From the NCBI RefSeq assembly GCF_003857055.1, contig NZ_QGSZ01000137.1, forward strand, positions 1-32,815: DNA of 32,815 nt, read 5' to 3'. The stretch comes from Micromonospora inaquosa (GTDB lineage: Bacteria > Actinomycetota > Actinomycetes > Mycobacteriales > Micromonosporaceae). The notes under the pieces were generated by a model that saw nothing but the letters and a program-made list of their open reading frames with translations, ran no database searches and was not told the origin of the DNA. Positions 15,597-23,804 of the stretch are shown here, piece after piece. The position numbers and the translations under genes are program-made. The number at the start of each line of letters is the position of its first letter. Position 1 is the first letter of the stretch.

Positions 15597-17825
15597 TTGG
15601 GTGTCAAGGAGATCAACCAGCCACTGCCGCGACCGCCGGGCCTGGTGGGGGAAGGCAACCCCGCAGTCCCCCGTGGGCTGGCCGAACGCCTCGCGATGTG
15701 GAGCGCCCGCAGGCGAGTCCTCGTTCTCGTTCTCTGGCTGCTGCTGACCCTGACGGCCTACGCCTCCTCATTTCTGGTGCCAGGTACGGCGATCCAGGAC
15801 GCCGACTATCTCGACGGTGAGTCCGCCGTCGCCGAGCGCGCCGTGGACACCGCCGAGTTCGACGAGGGCGCCATGGAGACCGTCCTGATCCAGAGCCGCA
15901 GCGGCACCCTGGACCGCTCGACGGGCACCGCGGTCGCCGAGGAGTTGAAGCGGGCGTACGGAGGCGTCGGTGTGCTCACCGTCCGCGGACCGAACTTCTC
16001 GACGGACAACCGCTCGGCGATGCTGTCGGTGGAGCTCGACCGCGGGCGTGGGGAGGACCGCAAGGAACCGATCGAGGTCGTCGAGCCGATGCTCGACGCC
16101 ACGGCATCCGTGCAGAAGGCGCATGGCGACCTGCGGATCGAGCAGATCGGCGCCGGCTCGATCCGCAAGGATTTCTCCATCCAGGATGCCAAGGACTTCC
16201 GGCGTGCCGAGCTGATCAGCATTCCGATCACCCTGGTCATCCTGCTGATCGCGTTCGGCGCGCTCGCCGCGGCCGGCATCCCGCTGCTGCTCGGTCTCAC
16301 GGCCGTCGGCGCAGCCCTGGGCATCAGCGGGCTGGTGTCAGCACTCGTACCGATCAGCCCCTTCCAGTCGAGCCTGGTGATGCTGCTCGGCCTGGCGGTC
16401 GGCGTCGACTATTCGCTGTTCTACGTGCGCCGGCAGCGTGAGGAGCGGGCTGCCGGACGGAGCCTGCATGAGGCGCTGCTTCGCACCGCGGCCACGTCCG
16501 GCCGGGCCATCATCGTCTCCGGCGTCGCGGTCGCGATCGCGGCCGCGGGCATGTACTTCACCAACAGCGCCCTGTTCGACTCGCTCGCGACCGGTACGAT
16601 CCTGGTCGTCCTGATGGCTGTCCTCGGTTCGCTCACCGTGGTCCCGGCGATGCTGGCGCTGCTCGGCGACAAGGTGAACTCGCCGCGCATTCCGCTGCTG
16701 TGGCGGCGCTCACAGGCGGCCAGCGAGAGTCGGATCTGGAACACGATCCTGCGCCCCGTGCTCAAGTCTCCCAGCCTGACCGTGCTGCTCGGACTGGTGT
16801 TGATCGGCCTGATGACCGCTCCGGTGGCCGGGATGAAGCTGCAGATGCCCACCGACGACCAGTTGCCCAAGAGTTACCCGATCGTGCAGACCCGCGATCG
16901 GTTGGTGGCGGCGTTCCCTGGCGAGGGCTCCAGCCACACCGTCGTCGTCGAGGCCGATCCGGCCAGCGCCGAGCAGGTCCGCACGGCCATGGCCGACCTG
17001 ATGGCCCGCGCCGGCGCGACCGGTCAGTTCTCCGCGGTCGATGACCCGCGTATCACGACCTCGGTCGACGGGAGGACCACCCGGATGTTCGTGCCGTTTC
17101 CGCAGCGGGTCGACAGCCCCGAGGCGGAACAGACGCTGCAGTTGCTGCGGACCGAGCTGGCTCCGGCGGCGCTGGGCGGCATACCCGGGGCAACCTGGGC
17201 GGTCGGCGGCTCCACCGCATTCAGCTCCGACGTCTCCTCGGCACTGCGTGAACGCCTGCCACTGATCGCCGGCTTTGTGCTGCTGCTCAGCCTGATCGTG
17301 ATGCTGCTGGCGTTCCGATCGATCATCATCGCGGCTGTCACCACGGTGCTGAACATCCTGTCGGTCGCGGCGTCCTTCGGCATTCTGACGCTGGTGTTTC
17401 AGAACACCTGGGCCGAGGATCTGCTCGGGTTCGACTCCAGCGGGTTCGTGGTCGCGTGGATTCCGGTCATCCTGTTCGTCGTGCTCATCGGCCTGTCGAT
17501 GGACTACAACGTGTTCATCCTCAGCCGGATCCGGGAGCCGTTGCACCGCGGCGCTGACCTGCGCGACTCGGTCCGCCACGGCATCGCCTCGTCGGCCGGC
17601 GTGGTGACCAGCGCCGCGATGGTAATGGTGGCGGTGTTCGCGGTGTTCGCGACGCTGTCGACGTTGGAGATGAAGCAGCTGGGTGTGGGCTTGGCCATCG
17701 CCATCCTGGTGGACATCACGATCATCCGGGCGCTGCTGCTGCCGGGCATCCTGATGATGCTCGGCAAGGCACCGTGGAAGGAACACAAGGCGCTGCGCCG
17801 GGTTCCCTCCGTAGCGCACGAGTGA
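15597..17825 (+). CDS. MMPL/RND-family membrane exporter
   Basis: 742 residues from TTG 15597, preceded by GGGAGGA at 15586-15592; ATG 15696 is a possible alternative start. The protein has the two-fold MMPL layout: a transmembrane helix near residues 35-60, an extracytoplasmic domain, a five- to six-helix bundle with GVDYSLFYVRRQREE, then a second such half ending with IGLSMDYNVFILSRIREP and a final helix group. MMPL proteins use proton motive force to export lipids, siderophores or antibiotics. Its place next to a two-component system and a lipopeptide-type locus makes self-resistance or product export likely, but this is inferred from context only. Length is normal for actinobacterial MMPL transporters. 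Confidence 0.93.
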   Translation: MGVKEINQPLPRPPGLVGEGNPAVPRGLAERLAMWSARRRVLVLVLWLLLTLTAYASSFLVPGTAIQDADYLDGESAVAERAVDTAEFDEGAMETVLIQSRSGTLDRSTGTAVAEELKRAYGGVGVLTVRGPNFSTDNRSAMLSVELDRGRGEDRKEPIEVVEPMLDATASVQKAHGDLRIEQIGAGSIRKDFSIQDAKDFRRAELISIPITLVILLIAFGALAAAGIPLLLGLTAVGAALGISGLVSALVPISPFQSSLVMLLGLAVGVDYSLFYVRRQREERAAGRSLHEALLRTAATSGRAIIVSGVAVAIAAAGMYFTNSALFDSLATGTILVVLMAVLGSLTVVPAMLALLGDKVNSPRIPLLWRRSQAASESRIWNTILRPVLKSPSLTVLLGLVLIGLMTAPVAGMKLQMPTDDQLPKSYPIVQTRDRLVAAFPGEGSSHTVVVEADPASAEQVRTAMADLMARAGATGQFSAVDDPRITTSVDGRTTRMFVPFPQRVDSPEAEQTLQLLRTELAPAALGGIPGATWAVGGSTAFSSDVSSALRERLPLIAGFVLLLSLIVMLLAFRSIIIAAVTTVLNILSVAASFGILTLVFQNTWAEDLLGFDSSGFVVAWIPVILFVVLIGLSMDYNVFILSRIREPLHRGADLRDSVRHGIASSAGVVTSAAMVMVAVFAVFATLSTLEMKQLGVGLAIAILVDITIIRALLLPGILMMLGKAPWKEHKALRRVPSVAHE

Positions 17826-17832
17826 CCGGCGG

Positions 17833-17869
17833 GGCCGGCGGGTGATTCCGTAGTGGGCACCCGCCGGCC
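17833..17869. terminator. Bidirectional hairpin terminator between convergent genes
   Basis: A perfect 12-bp inverted repeat (17833-17844 and 17858-17869) with a 13-nt loop lies 7 bp after the exporter stop and 1 bp before the stop of the opposing HTH gene. No U-tract follows, as is common in actinomycetes. It can serve both transcripts. Confidence 0.8.
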
Positions 17870-17870
17870 G

Positions 17871-18179
17871 TCAACGATCCGCGGATTGGAGCCCTTTATC
17901 ATGCGGCGGACAGGGTGCTATGTCCTGGCGGGTCAACCCCAGACGAGCCGCCACCATCCCGGCCTGGAACCGCGATGCGACACCCAGGTGTTCGAGCAGT
18001 TCGGACACCCGGCGACTGTATGTTCGCCTGGACACGCCAAGCTTGCGGCACGCGGCCAGATCCGTGGCGCCGCTTGCCAATTGGTCGAGCACCTCGACTA
18101 GGTGGTCAGGCAGGTTCCGCCCAGCCGCCTTGCTCAATCCGGCCAGGTGTTGGCCGTGCCATTCCGCTATGTGTCTCAC
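17871..18179 (-). CDS. Small LuxR-type helix-turn-helix regulator
   Basis: 102 residues with a GTG start at 18179 and a G-rich Shine-Dalgarno (GGGGGGT) about 9 nt upstream, which supports a real short gene. Residues about 25-88 form a divergent LuxR HTH: DQLASGATDLAACRKLGVSRRTYSRRVSELLEHLGVASRFQ is the relevant segment at about 32-72. There is no receiver or ligand domain. Similar C-terminal HTH modules occur in larger actinobacterial regulators with an N-terminal sensor, so it is either a stand-alone DNA-binding protein or a truncated derivative. Target unknown. Confidence 0.7.
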   Translation of the reverse strand: MRHIAEWHGQHLAGLSKAAGRNLPDHLVEVLDQLASGATDLAACRKLGVSRRTYSRRVSELLEHLGVASRFQAGMVAARLGLTRQDIAPCPPHDKGLQSADR

Positions 18180-18409
18180 TGCTACTACCCCCCGTAGGTC
18201 ATTGCACTTCGGACATTAACCACCGACTTTTCTCGCCAGAACTGTCGACATCGCAGCGCGATCCTAGCGGCGCCGTCCGGTCACGTCCGCATTGGTGGAA
18301 GAGGCGGCCGGGTGGACCCAGCTTTATGTGGCCGGCGACCGATGCGTCGGTCCGGTTGGTGGCGTGTGCTCGGGCTGAGAAATTAATCATCGGGACTTTG
18401 GCGAGAGTT

Positions 18410-18615
18410 ACAGCCCATGGCGAAGAGGCCTTCGGTCCACTCGCCGGGATGGCGTCGAAGAGTCGGATGACCGACTGCTGTTCGAACGTGCCGACACCGT
18501 CGACGCGGCGGCGGATCTCCTTGTTCAACCGCTCATGCGAATTCTCCGGCCAAAATTGACGACAGATATCGCGGTAGGAGGCGGTGACCGCCAGGAGGTC
18601 GTAGCGGGTGGCGTC
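18410..18615 (-). pseudogene. IS256-family transposase C-terminal relic
   Basis: On the minus strand, conceptual translation gives DLLAVTASYRDICRQFW, then HERLNKEIRRRVDGVGTF, then SVIRLFDAI. This follows the IS256 transposase C-terminal pattern (ERLNKEIRRRTDVVGIF in intact members). No start, no DDE core and no long frame remain, and the frame is already shifted relative to upstream coding-like sequence. It is a decayed fragment. Confidence 0.65.
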
Positions 18616-19316
18616 GCGGTGTGGCTTCGACGGGGAATTTCACCTCGATCGCGGTCACGACACACTGGAGCCGGGCTCGGACCGCGTCGACGACCGGCTG
18701 GCCGAAGAGGGTCTCGGTCGCGCTGCCGGCCCGGATGACGAGTGCCGGCGCGATCGGTGCCGTGAGCTGCGGTTCGGACGGCGAAGCGCGATGGCCCTTC
18801 GCAGGCGCAGGATCGAGAGGGCTGCCGGTAAGCATGTCGGTCGAGTCACCCACGCACACCGGGCGGCCCGCCGGCCCGTGCGCCAGGTGCCTCCGGGCCG
18901 GCGCCGGTAACGACGGACACCGCAACTCGTTGTTGCCGAGAATGCGGTGTTCGGTGTTGTCGTCTCCGACGGCATCCGTTCATCTTCACCCGCCCCTGTT
19001 GGCGGGAGTGGGCCCCGGCTCCTGAGCCTGGTCGAACTCCCGCTCGTGTGCGAGGAATGCTGAGACCGGAGCGTCTCGTAGAGCTCACGGCGTCGCCGCT
19101 CGTAAAGCGCATTCGTGGTAGCAGCCGAGCCCCGGTGCCAGCGAAATTCCCCCGTGTGGATTGTCCCACGACGCAAGTTATCAAGGAGGGAGTGGACACG
19201 CAACGCTTCCGAATGTTTCTCCGCGGTGGCCGAAGTGCGAAGACTCGGCGGTAGCGGCTGGTGCGGGGGCGTTTATCGCAGGTCAGGTGCGCATCGCGGT
19301 GTGACGGACGTTCATT
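18616..19316. other. Gene-poor stretch, no supported gene
   Basis: Open frames exist on both strands, but none shows a recognisable domain or a good Shine-Dalgarno, and they overlap one another. The stretch lies between an IS relic and the lasso locus and is probably degenerate DNA. Confidence 0.5.
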
Positions 19317-19327
19317 GGGAGGTGATC

Positions 19328-19468
19328 ATGGCGGCGGTAAATGGCGTCCTTGTGCCAGTTGGCGCGCTGGATCAACTTCCCTTACTGGCGAAACCGGACC
19401 TTTCGGTGCAGCTTGAGCAAAGTCGTTCGCTAGCGTGCAGGAATGAGATCAGATCAATAAGATATTGA
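19328..19468 (+). CDS. Possible 46-residue small protein
   Basis: ATG 19328 is preceded by a strong GGGAGGTG at 19317-19324. The frame runs 46 codons, starting MAAVNGVLVPVGALDQLPLL, with one Cys and a basic C-terminus (RNEIRSIRY). It matches no family that I recognise. The good ribosome-binding site is the only positive evidence. It lies in an otherwise gene-free gap ahead of the SARP-type regulator, so it may be a small regulator, a peptide precursor or chance. The rest of the gap, 19469-19760, shows only presumed promoter sequence. Confidence 0.3.
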   Translation: MAAVNGVLVPVGALDQLPLLAKPDLSVQLEQSRSLACRNEIRSIRY

Positions 19469-19760
19469 CGCCTGCCTCGGACGATGCCTAGCCTCCGGAG
19501 CGGGCCAAGCGCAAGCGTCGGAGATCAGTGCTGCGTGGTGGCAATTCGTGTGTGCGGTGGACATGCCATTCGGGGGGCGGTTGAACCGTGGATCATGATG
19601 CTAGTGATTTCTGCTCCGGCCGCTGGCCCCTCCAGGCCCGATGGCGGCTCGCTGAGCAGGCGGGGCCCGCCGCGCCGCTCGCCGGGGGAGCCGACGTCGA
19701 CCGGGTGGCGCGGGCCAGCGGGGCGCCGACGGTTTGTACCCGGGCCGGGAGAACCGGACC

Positions 19761-21581
19761 GTGAAGGCCCGCCTACTGGGGCCGGTCGACGTCTGGTGCG
19801 CCGGTGAACGGATCGGCCTGCACGGCACGAAGATCAGGACTGTGCTGGCGATGCTGCTGCTCGCCCGCGGGCACGTCGTCGAGGACGAGCGCCTCACCCG
19901 GATGCTCTGGGGTGACCAGGCGCCGGCCACCGCCGCCGCCCAGTTGCAGACCTACGCCTCGCGGCTGCGCCGCATGCTCGCCGGGCACGGCGAGATCGTC
20001 CGACAGCGGCCGGGCTACCTCCTACGTCTCGGCCGGGCCGGCTGCGAGGTCGACCTGGTGGAGTTCGACCGGTTGTCGACCCGGGGCCGGATAGAACTGC
20101 GCCGCGGTGATCACCGGGCGGCGTCCGACGCGTTCACTGCCGCGCTCCAGCTGTGGCACGGACCCGCGCTGGGTGGGGTGAGTGACACCCTGATCGAGGC
20201 GGAGACCCCGTCTCTGCTGGAGCGACGCCTGGCGGTCGTCGAGGCCCGCATCGAGGCCGAACTCGCCCTCGGTCGGCACGCCGCGGTGATCTCGGAGCTG
20301 ACCGGTCTGGTTGCCGCCCACCCACTCCGGGAGGGTCTCCGGGGGCAGTTGATGACGGCGCTGTACCGCAACGACCGGCACGCTGACGCGCTGCGTGTCT
20401 ACCAGGAGTACCGCTGCCACCTGGTCGAGGAGCTGGGCATCGACCCGGGGCCGGCGCTGCAGGGGGTGAACCGGGCGGTGCTGCGCGGCGACGAGGCGAT
20501 GGCGCCTCCGCCGGTCCTGGCCGGTCCGACCCCGAACACGACAGCCGTGCCGGTCTGTCCGCAACCCCCGGCTCCACCCGCCGATTTCACCGGCCGCGAG
20601 TTCGAGCTGACCCGGCTGCGTGACGCATTGACCGGCGACCGCTCGTCGGGGGCCCGGATCGCCGCGGTGGTCGGGTTGTCCGGTACCGGCAAGACCGCGC
20701 TGGCGTTGCGGGCGGCGAACGACCTGAACGCTGCCTTCCCGGACGGTGCGCTCGTGGTGGCGATGCGGGACTCCGCAGGGCGGGCCCGTCCGCCCGCGGA
20801 GGTGCTGACCGAGATATGCGCCACGGTGGGCGGCGGGAGCAAGACGGACCCGGGCAACGCGTACCGGCAGTACGTCACGAGCCGCCGAATGCTGCTGGTG
20901 CTCGACGACGCCGTGGACGAGAAACAACTCCGCCCGCTGCTGACCGTCCCGATGACCTGCGCGGTGTTGATCACGAGCCGCGCTAGGCTGACCGCGCTGG
21001 ACGGTGTGCGACCGGTGCTACTGGGTGGGTTCTCGGCCAGCGAGTCGGCGCTGTTGCTCGCCCGGATCGCGGGGGAGGCCCGGGTGGTGGCAGACCCCGC
21101 CTCCGCCCACGCCATCGCGACCACCTGCGGCCACCTGCCCATCGCGGTACGCATCGCGGGCGCCCGACTGGCCGCGCGTCCGCACTGGAGCCTCGCCTCC
21201 TACGCCGCTCGGCTCATCGACCAACGGCGGACGCTGGACGAACTGAGGGTGGCGGACCTGTGCGTCCGTGCCGTCTTGAGCGCGACCTACTTGGCACTCG
21301 ACGACACCCGGCGCGTCGTGCTCAGGCAACTGGCGGCGGATCGGGCGACCACCATCACCGTCGACCATGCGGCGCGAGTCCTGGCCGTATCCCGAGCGGA
21401 GGCCGCCGAGCGTCTCGACGAGCTGGCCGAGGCACACCTGCTCGCAGTGGAGGGGGTGGACGGCCGGCTGGTCTATCAGCTACCCGCGCTGCTCCGGCTC
21501 TACGCGCGCGAGCAGCTGCCTGCGACCAGCACCGTGACCAGCGCGAGCTTGCGGCTCACCACGGTGGGCGATGCTGCGTGA
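19761..21581 (+). CDS. SARP/AfsR-type transcriptional regulator (HTH-BTAD-NB-ARC)
   Basis: 606 residues from GTG 19761, chosen because GGGAGAA (19747-19753) sits 7 nt upstream and translation then begins at the usual KARLLGPVDV. The winged-helix DNA-binding domain spans about 1-95, the bacterial transcriptional activation domain about 98-245 (ending LRVYQEYRCHLVEELGIDPGP) and the NB-ARC ATPase about 270-520, with P-loop GLSGTGKT at 305-312 and LLVLDDAVD as Walker B. It ends without the long TPR tail of AfsR. SARP-family proteins activate antibiotic clusters by binding direct repeats near the -35 region. As the first gene of the same-strand lasso locus, it is the likely pathway activator, though it could also act on the upstream NRPS/PKS locus. 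Confidence 0.92.
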   Translation: MKARLLGPVDVWCAGERIGLHGTKIRTVLAMLLLARGHVVEDERLTRMLWGDQAPATAAAQLQTYASRLRRMLAGHGEIVRQRPGYLLRLGRAGCEVDLVEFDRLSTRGRIELRRGDHRAASDAFTAALQLWHGPALGGVSDTLIEAETPSLLERRLAVVEARIEAELALGRHAAVISELTGLVAAHPLREGLRGQLMTALYRNDRHADALRVYQEYRCHLVEELGIDPGPALQGVNRAVLRGDEAMAPPPVLAGPTPNTTAVPVCPQPPAPPADFTGREFELTRLRDALTGDRSSGARIAAVVGLSGTGKTALALRAANDLNAAFPDGALVVAMRDSAGRARPPAEVLTEICATVGGGSKTDPGNAYRQYVTSRRMLLVLDDAVDEKQLRPLLTVPMTCAVLITSRARLTALDGVRPVLLGGFSASESALLLARIAGEARVVADPASAHAIATTCGHLPIAVRIAGARLAARPHWSLASYAARLIDQRRTLDELRVADLCVRAVLSATYLALDDTRRVVLRQLAADRATTITVDHAARVLAVSRAEAAERLDELAEAHLLAVEGVDGRLVYQLPALLRLYAREQLPATSTVTSASLRLTTVGDAA

Positions 21582-21598
21582 GCGCCTAACCCAGGCGC
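21582..21598 (+). terminator. Small hairpin after the SARP gene
   Basis: GCGCCT (21582-21587) and AGGCGC (21593-21598) form a 6-bp stem with a 5-nt loop right after the stop codon. It is weak and lacks a U-tract. The remaining bases up to 21737 probably hold the promoter of the lasso operon. Confidence 0.35.
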
Positions 21599-21737
21599 GG
21601 ACCGGCGGCCCGTGTCGGGTGGGATCCGGCGCCGACAGCGCGAATAGCTGGAATGTCGGCGACCGCCGGACTGTCGCCGAGCTACCCGTTGGCGGATCGC
21701 ACGGCGACGACCGTCGACCTCTGTGGAAGGACGGCGC

Positions 21738-23537
21738 ATGAGACGCACTGCCCGGATCCTCGGCCGATCGCCGCTGACGGCCCTGCTCGGCTACGTCCGC
21801 CCGCACGCGGGCAGTCTGCTGGCCGGGGCGGCGCTGATGTTCCTTGGCGGCGTGGTGACGCTCGCGCAGCCCCTGGTGGTGAAGCACCTGCTTGACGCGC
21901 TGACCACCGGCACCCCTTACACCCGTCCCATGTTCCTGCTCGGAGGGCTGCTGCTGGTCAGCGCCGTAGCCGGCGTCTGCGGCATGTACCTCTTGGAGTG
22001 CACGGCGGAAAGCGTCGTGCTGACCGTACGCCGACGGCTCATCGCCCAACTGCTCCGGCTGCGGGTACGGGTCCTGGACGACGTGGAACCGGGCGACCTC
22101 CTGTCCCGGGTGACCGGCGACACCACGCAGCTGCGAGCGGCCACGACCAGCAACGTCGTCGACCTGGTGGCAGGCAGCATCCAGCTCGTCGGCGCGGTTG
22201 TCCTGATGGCGCGCCTCGACGGCGTGCTGCTGACCGTGGTGGTGCTCGTCCTGCTGGTGCTCGGTGCCGTGCTGCTGGCCCTCGTACCCCGCATCCGTGA
22301 CACGAGCCTGCGGGCGCAGGAGGAGGTCGGCGGCATGGGTGCCGTCCTGGAACGCGCTCTCGGCGCCCTCCGCACAGTGAAGGCCAACGGGGCCGAGGAG
22401 CGCCAGGTCGCCGCCGTCCACGCGCTGGCGGGTCGCGCATGGCAGCGAGGCCGGCAGGCCGCGCAGTGGACGTCGGTCGCTGGCATCGCCACCGGTCTGG
22501 CCGTACAGCTCGCCTTTCTCGTGGTGCTCGGCGTCGGCGGGGCACGGGTGGCCGCCGGACAGCTCGCCGTGTCCTCGCTGATCGCATTCCTGCTCTACCT
22601 GTTCTATCTCACGGGCCCGGCGACGCAGGTGGTGGGCAGCGTCACCGGACTGCAGGCCGGTCTGGCTGCGGCCCGCCGGATCGAGCAGCTGGGTCAGCTG
22701 CCCGCCGAGGACCTGACCCGACCGGCGGAGGGGCGGGCCCCCGACGACGGCGTTCCCGCCAGCGTGACCTTCCACGCTGTCAGCCTCCGGCACCATCCGG
22801 GCGGTCCGCCGATTCTGCGCGACGTCGACCTTCGGATCCCGGCGACCGGCCTTACCGCACTGGTCGGCCCGTCCGGCGGCGGTAAGACAACCCTGCTCGC
22901 TCTGGTCGAACGCTTCTACGATCCCACCCGTGGGCGGGTGGAGATCGACGGACGCGACGTGCGCGACTGGCCGTTGGCGGAGCTGCGTGCCCGCATCGGC
23001 TACGTCGAGCAGGACGCCCCGGTGCTGTCCGGGACGCTGCGCGACAACCTGTTGCTGGGGACGGCGGGCGGCGTACCGGAGGACTGGATGGCGGCGGTGC
23101 TGGAGCGGACCCGCCTGGCCTCACTGGTACAGCGCCTGCCACACGGCCTCGACACCGTCGTCGGGCACCGGGGTGCTGCCCTGTCCGGCGGAGAGCGGCA
23201 GCGCGTCGCGGTCGCTCGGGCCATCCTCCGGCAGCCGGGTCTGCTTCTGCTCGACGAGCCGACCTCCCAGCTCGACGCCGTCAACGAGCAGGCACTACGC
23301 GAACTCGTTACCGCGCTGGCCCGGACCACCACCGTGTTGATGGTCGCCCATCGGCTGTCCACGGTGATCCGGGCCGATCGCATCGTGCTCGTCGAGGGGG
23401 GTCGGATCCGCGCGGTCGGCACCCATGCGCAACTTCTGGCCGGAGATGTGCTCTACCGGCGTCTCGCCACGACGCAGCTTCTCGCCGAGCCACTCACGGT
23501 CGGGGTGGTCGATAGCCGAAGTATGGAGCAGATATAG
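21738..23537 (+). CDS. lasD: ABC exporter (TMD-NBD fusion), lasso peptide export/immunity
   Basis: 599 residues; ATG 21738 follows AAGGA at 21727-21731. The N-terminal half has about six transmembrane helices. The C-terminal nucleotide-binding domain has Walker A GPSGGGKT at about 377-384, Q-loop YVEQD, signature LSGGERQR near 482, Walker B LLLLDEPTS near 500 and H-loop VAHRLST. This half-transporter works as a homodimer. Lasso loci usually encode such an exporter (D protein), which secretes the mature peptide and often gives immunity. Here it is the first gene of the operon and sits 94 bp upstream of the precursor gene. There is no N-terminal C39 peptidase, consistent with leader removal by the separate B2 protein. 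Confidence 0.92.
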   Translation: MRRTARILGRSPLTALLGYVRPHAGSLLAGAALMFLGGVVTLAQPLVVKHLLDALTTGTPYTRPMFLLGGLLLVSAVAGVCGMYLLECTAESVVLTVRRRLIAQLLRLRVRVLDDVEPGDLLSRVTGDTTQLRAATTSNVVDLVAGSIQLVGAVVLMARLDGVLLTVVVLVLLVLGAVLLALVPRIRDTSLRAQEEVGGMGAVLERALGALRTVKANGAEERQVAAVHALAGRAWQRGRQAAQWTSVAGIATGLAVQLAFLVVLGVGGARVAAGQLAVSSLIAFLLYLFYLTGPATQVVGSVTGLQAGLAAARRIEQLGQLPAEDLTRPAEGRAPDDGVPASVTFHAVSLRHHPGGPPILRDVDLRIPATGLTALVGPSGGGKTTLLALVERFYDPTRGRVEIDGRDVRDWPLAELRARIGYVEQDAPVLSGTLRDNLLLGTAGGVPEDWMAAVLERTRLASLVQRLPHGLDTVVGHRGAALSGGERQRVAVARAILRQPGLLLLDEPTSQLDAVNEQALRELVTALARTTTVLMVAHRLSTVIRADRIVLVEGGRIRAVGTHAQLLAGDVLYRRLATTQLLAEPLTVGVVDSRSMEQI

Positions 23538-23616
23538 GGGGCAGGCCGAAAGTTACCACCAGGCGGACCTGCTCGATGGTCCCACCCGAGCCGGGCCGTC
23601 CCAAGCCCCTACCCAG

Positions 23617-23625
23617 AAGGAGGTG
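23617..23625 (+). promoter_or_regulatory. Strong Shine-Dalgarno of the lasso precursor
   Basis: AAGGAGGTG is nearly ideal and lies about 7 nt before the ATG at 23632. It is the strongest ribosome-binding site in the locus, matching the need for high precursor output, and it fixes the start of this short gene. Confidence 0.85.
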
Positions 23626-23631
23626 AATCCC

Positions 23632-23766
23632 ATGGCCAAAAAGTCAGCGTACGAGCGACCCACCCTGTCGAAGGCGGGCACGTTCGCCCAGAGGACGGCC
23701 GGCAGTCTCTTCACGAACTGCCGCGAGTCCTTCGTGACCCAGAAGCCGCGCGCCGTCTGCAGCTGA
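23632..23766 (+). CDS. lasA: Lasso peptide precursor (class III-like core)
   Basis: 44 residues. The leader (1-23) has the lasso recognition pattern YERPTL, then GTF, with the conserved Thr22 at position -2 before the core. Cleavage after Ala23 gives a 21-residue core: ring GSLFTNCRE, then tail SFVTQKPRAVCS. Gly1 is the usual ring nucleophile, and Glu9 is the only acidic residue in the core, so a 9-residue Gly1-Glu9 macrolactam is the only option. The only cysteines are Cys7, in the ring, and Cys20, next to last in the tail; a bond between them gives the ring-tail topology of class III peptides such as BI-32169 (Cys6-Cys19). Hand-calculated monoisotopic mass with macrolactam and disulfide is about 2309.10 Da. 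Lys15, Arg8 and Arg17 make it cationic. Topology is predicted, not shown. Confidence 0.93.
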   Translation: MAKKSAYERPTLSKAGTFAQRTAGSLFTNCRESFVTQKPRAVCS

Positions 23767-23804
23767 CAGCCGACCCGCCGCGTCGAACGTGAGGAGTGGC
23801 ACCG

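Noticed and set aside
18655..19203. Minus-strand open frame of 182 codons in the gene-poor gap
   Set aside because: It is low-complexity and Arg/Ser/Thr-rich, with no recognisable domain, weak start context and several competing frames.
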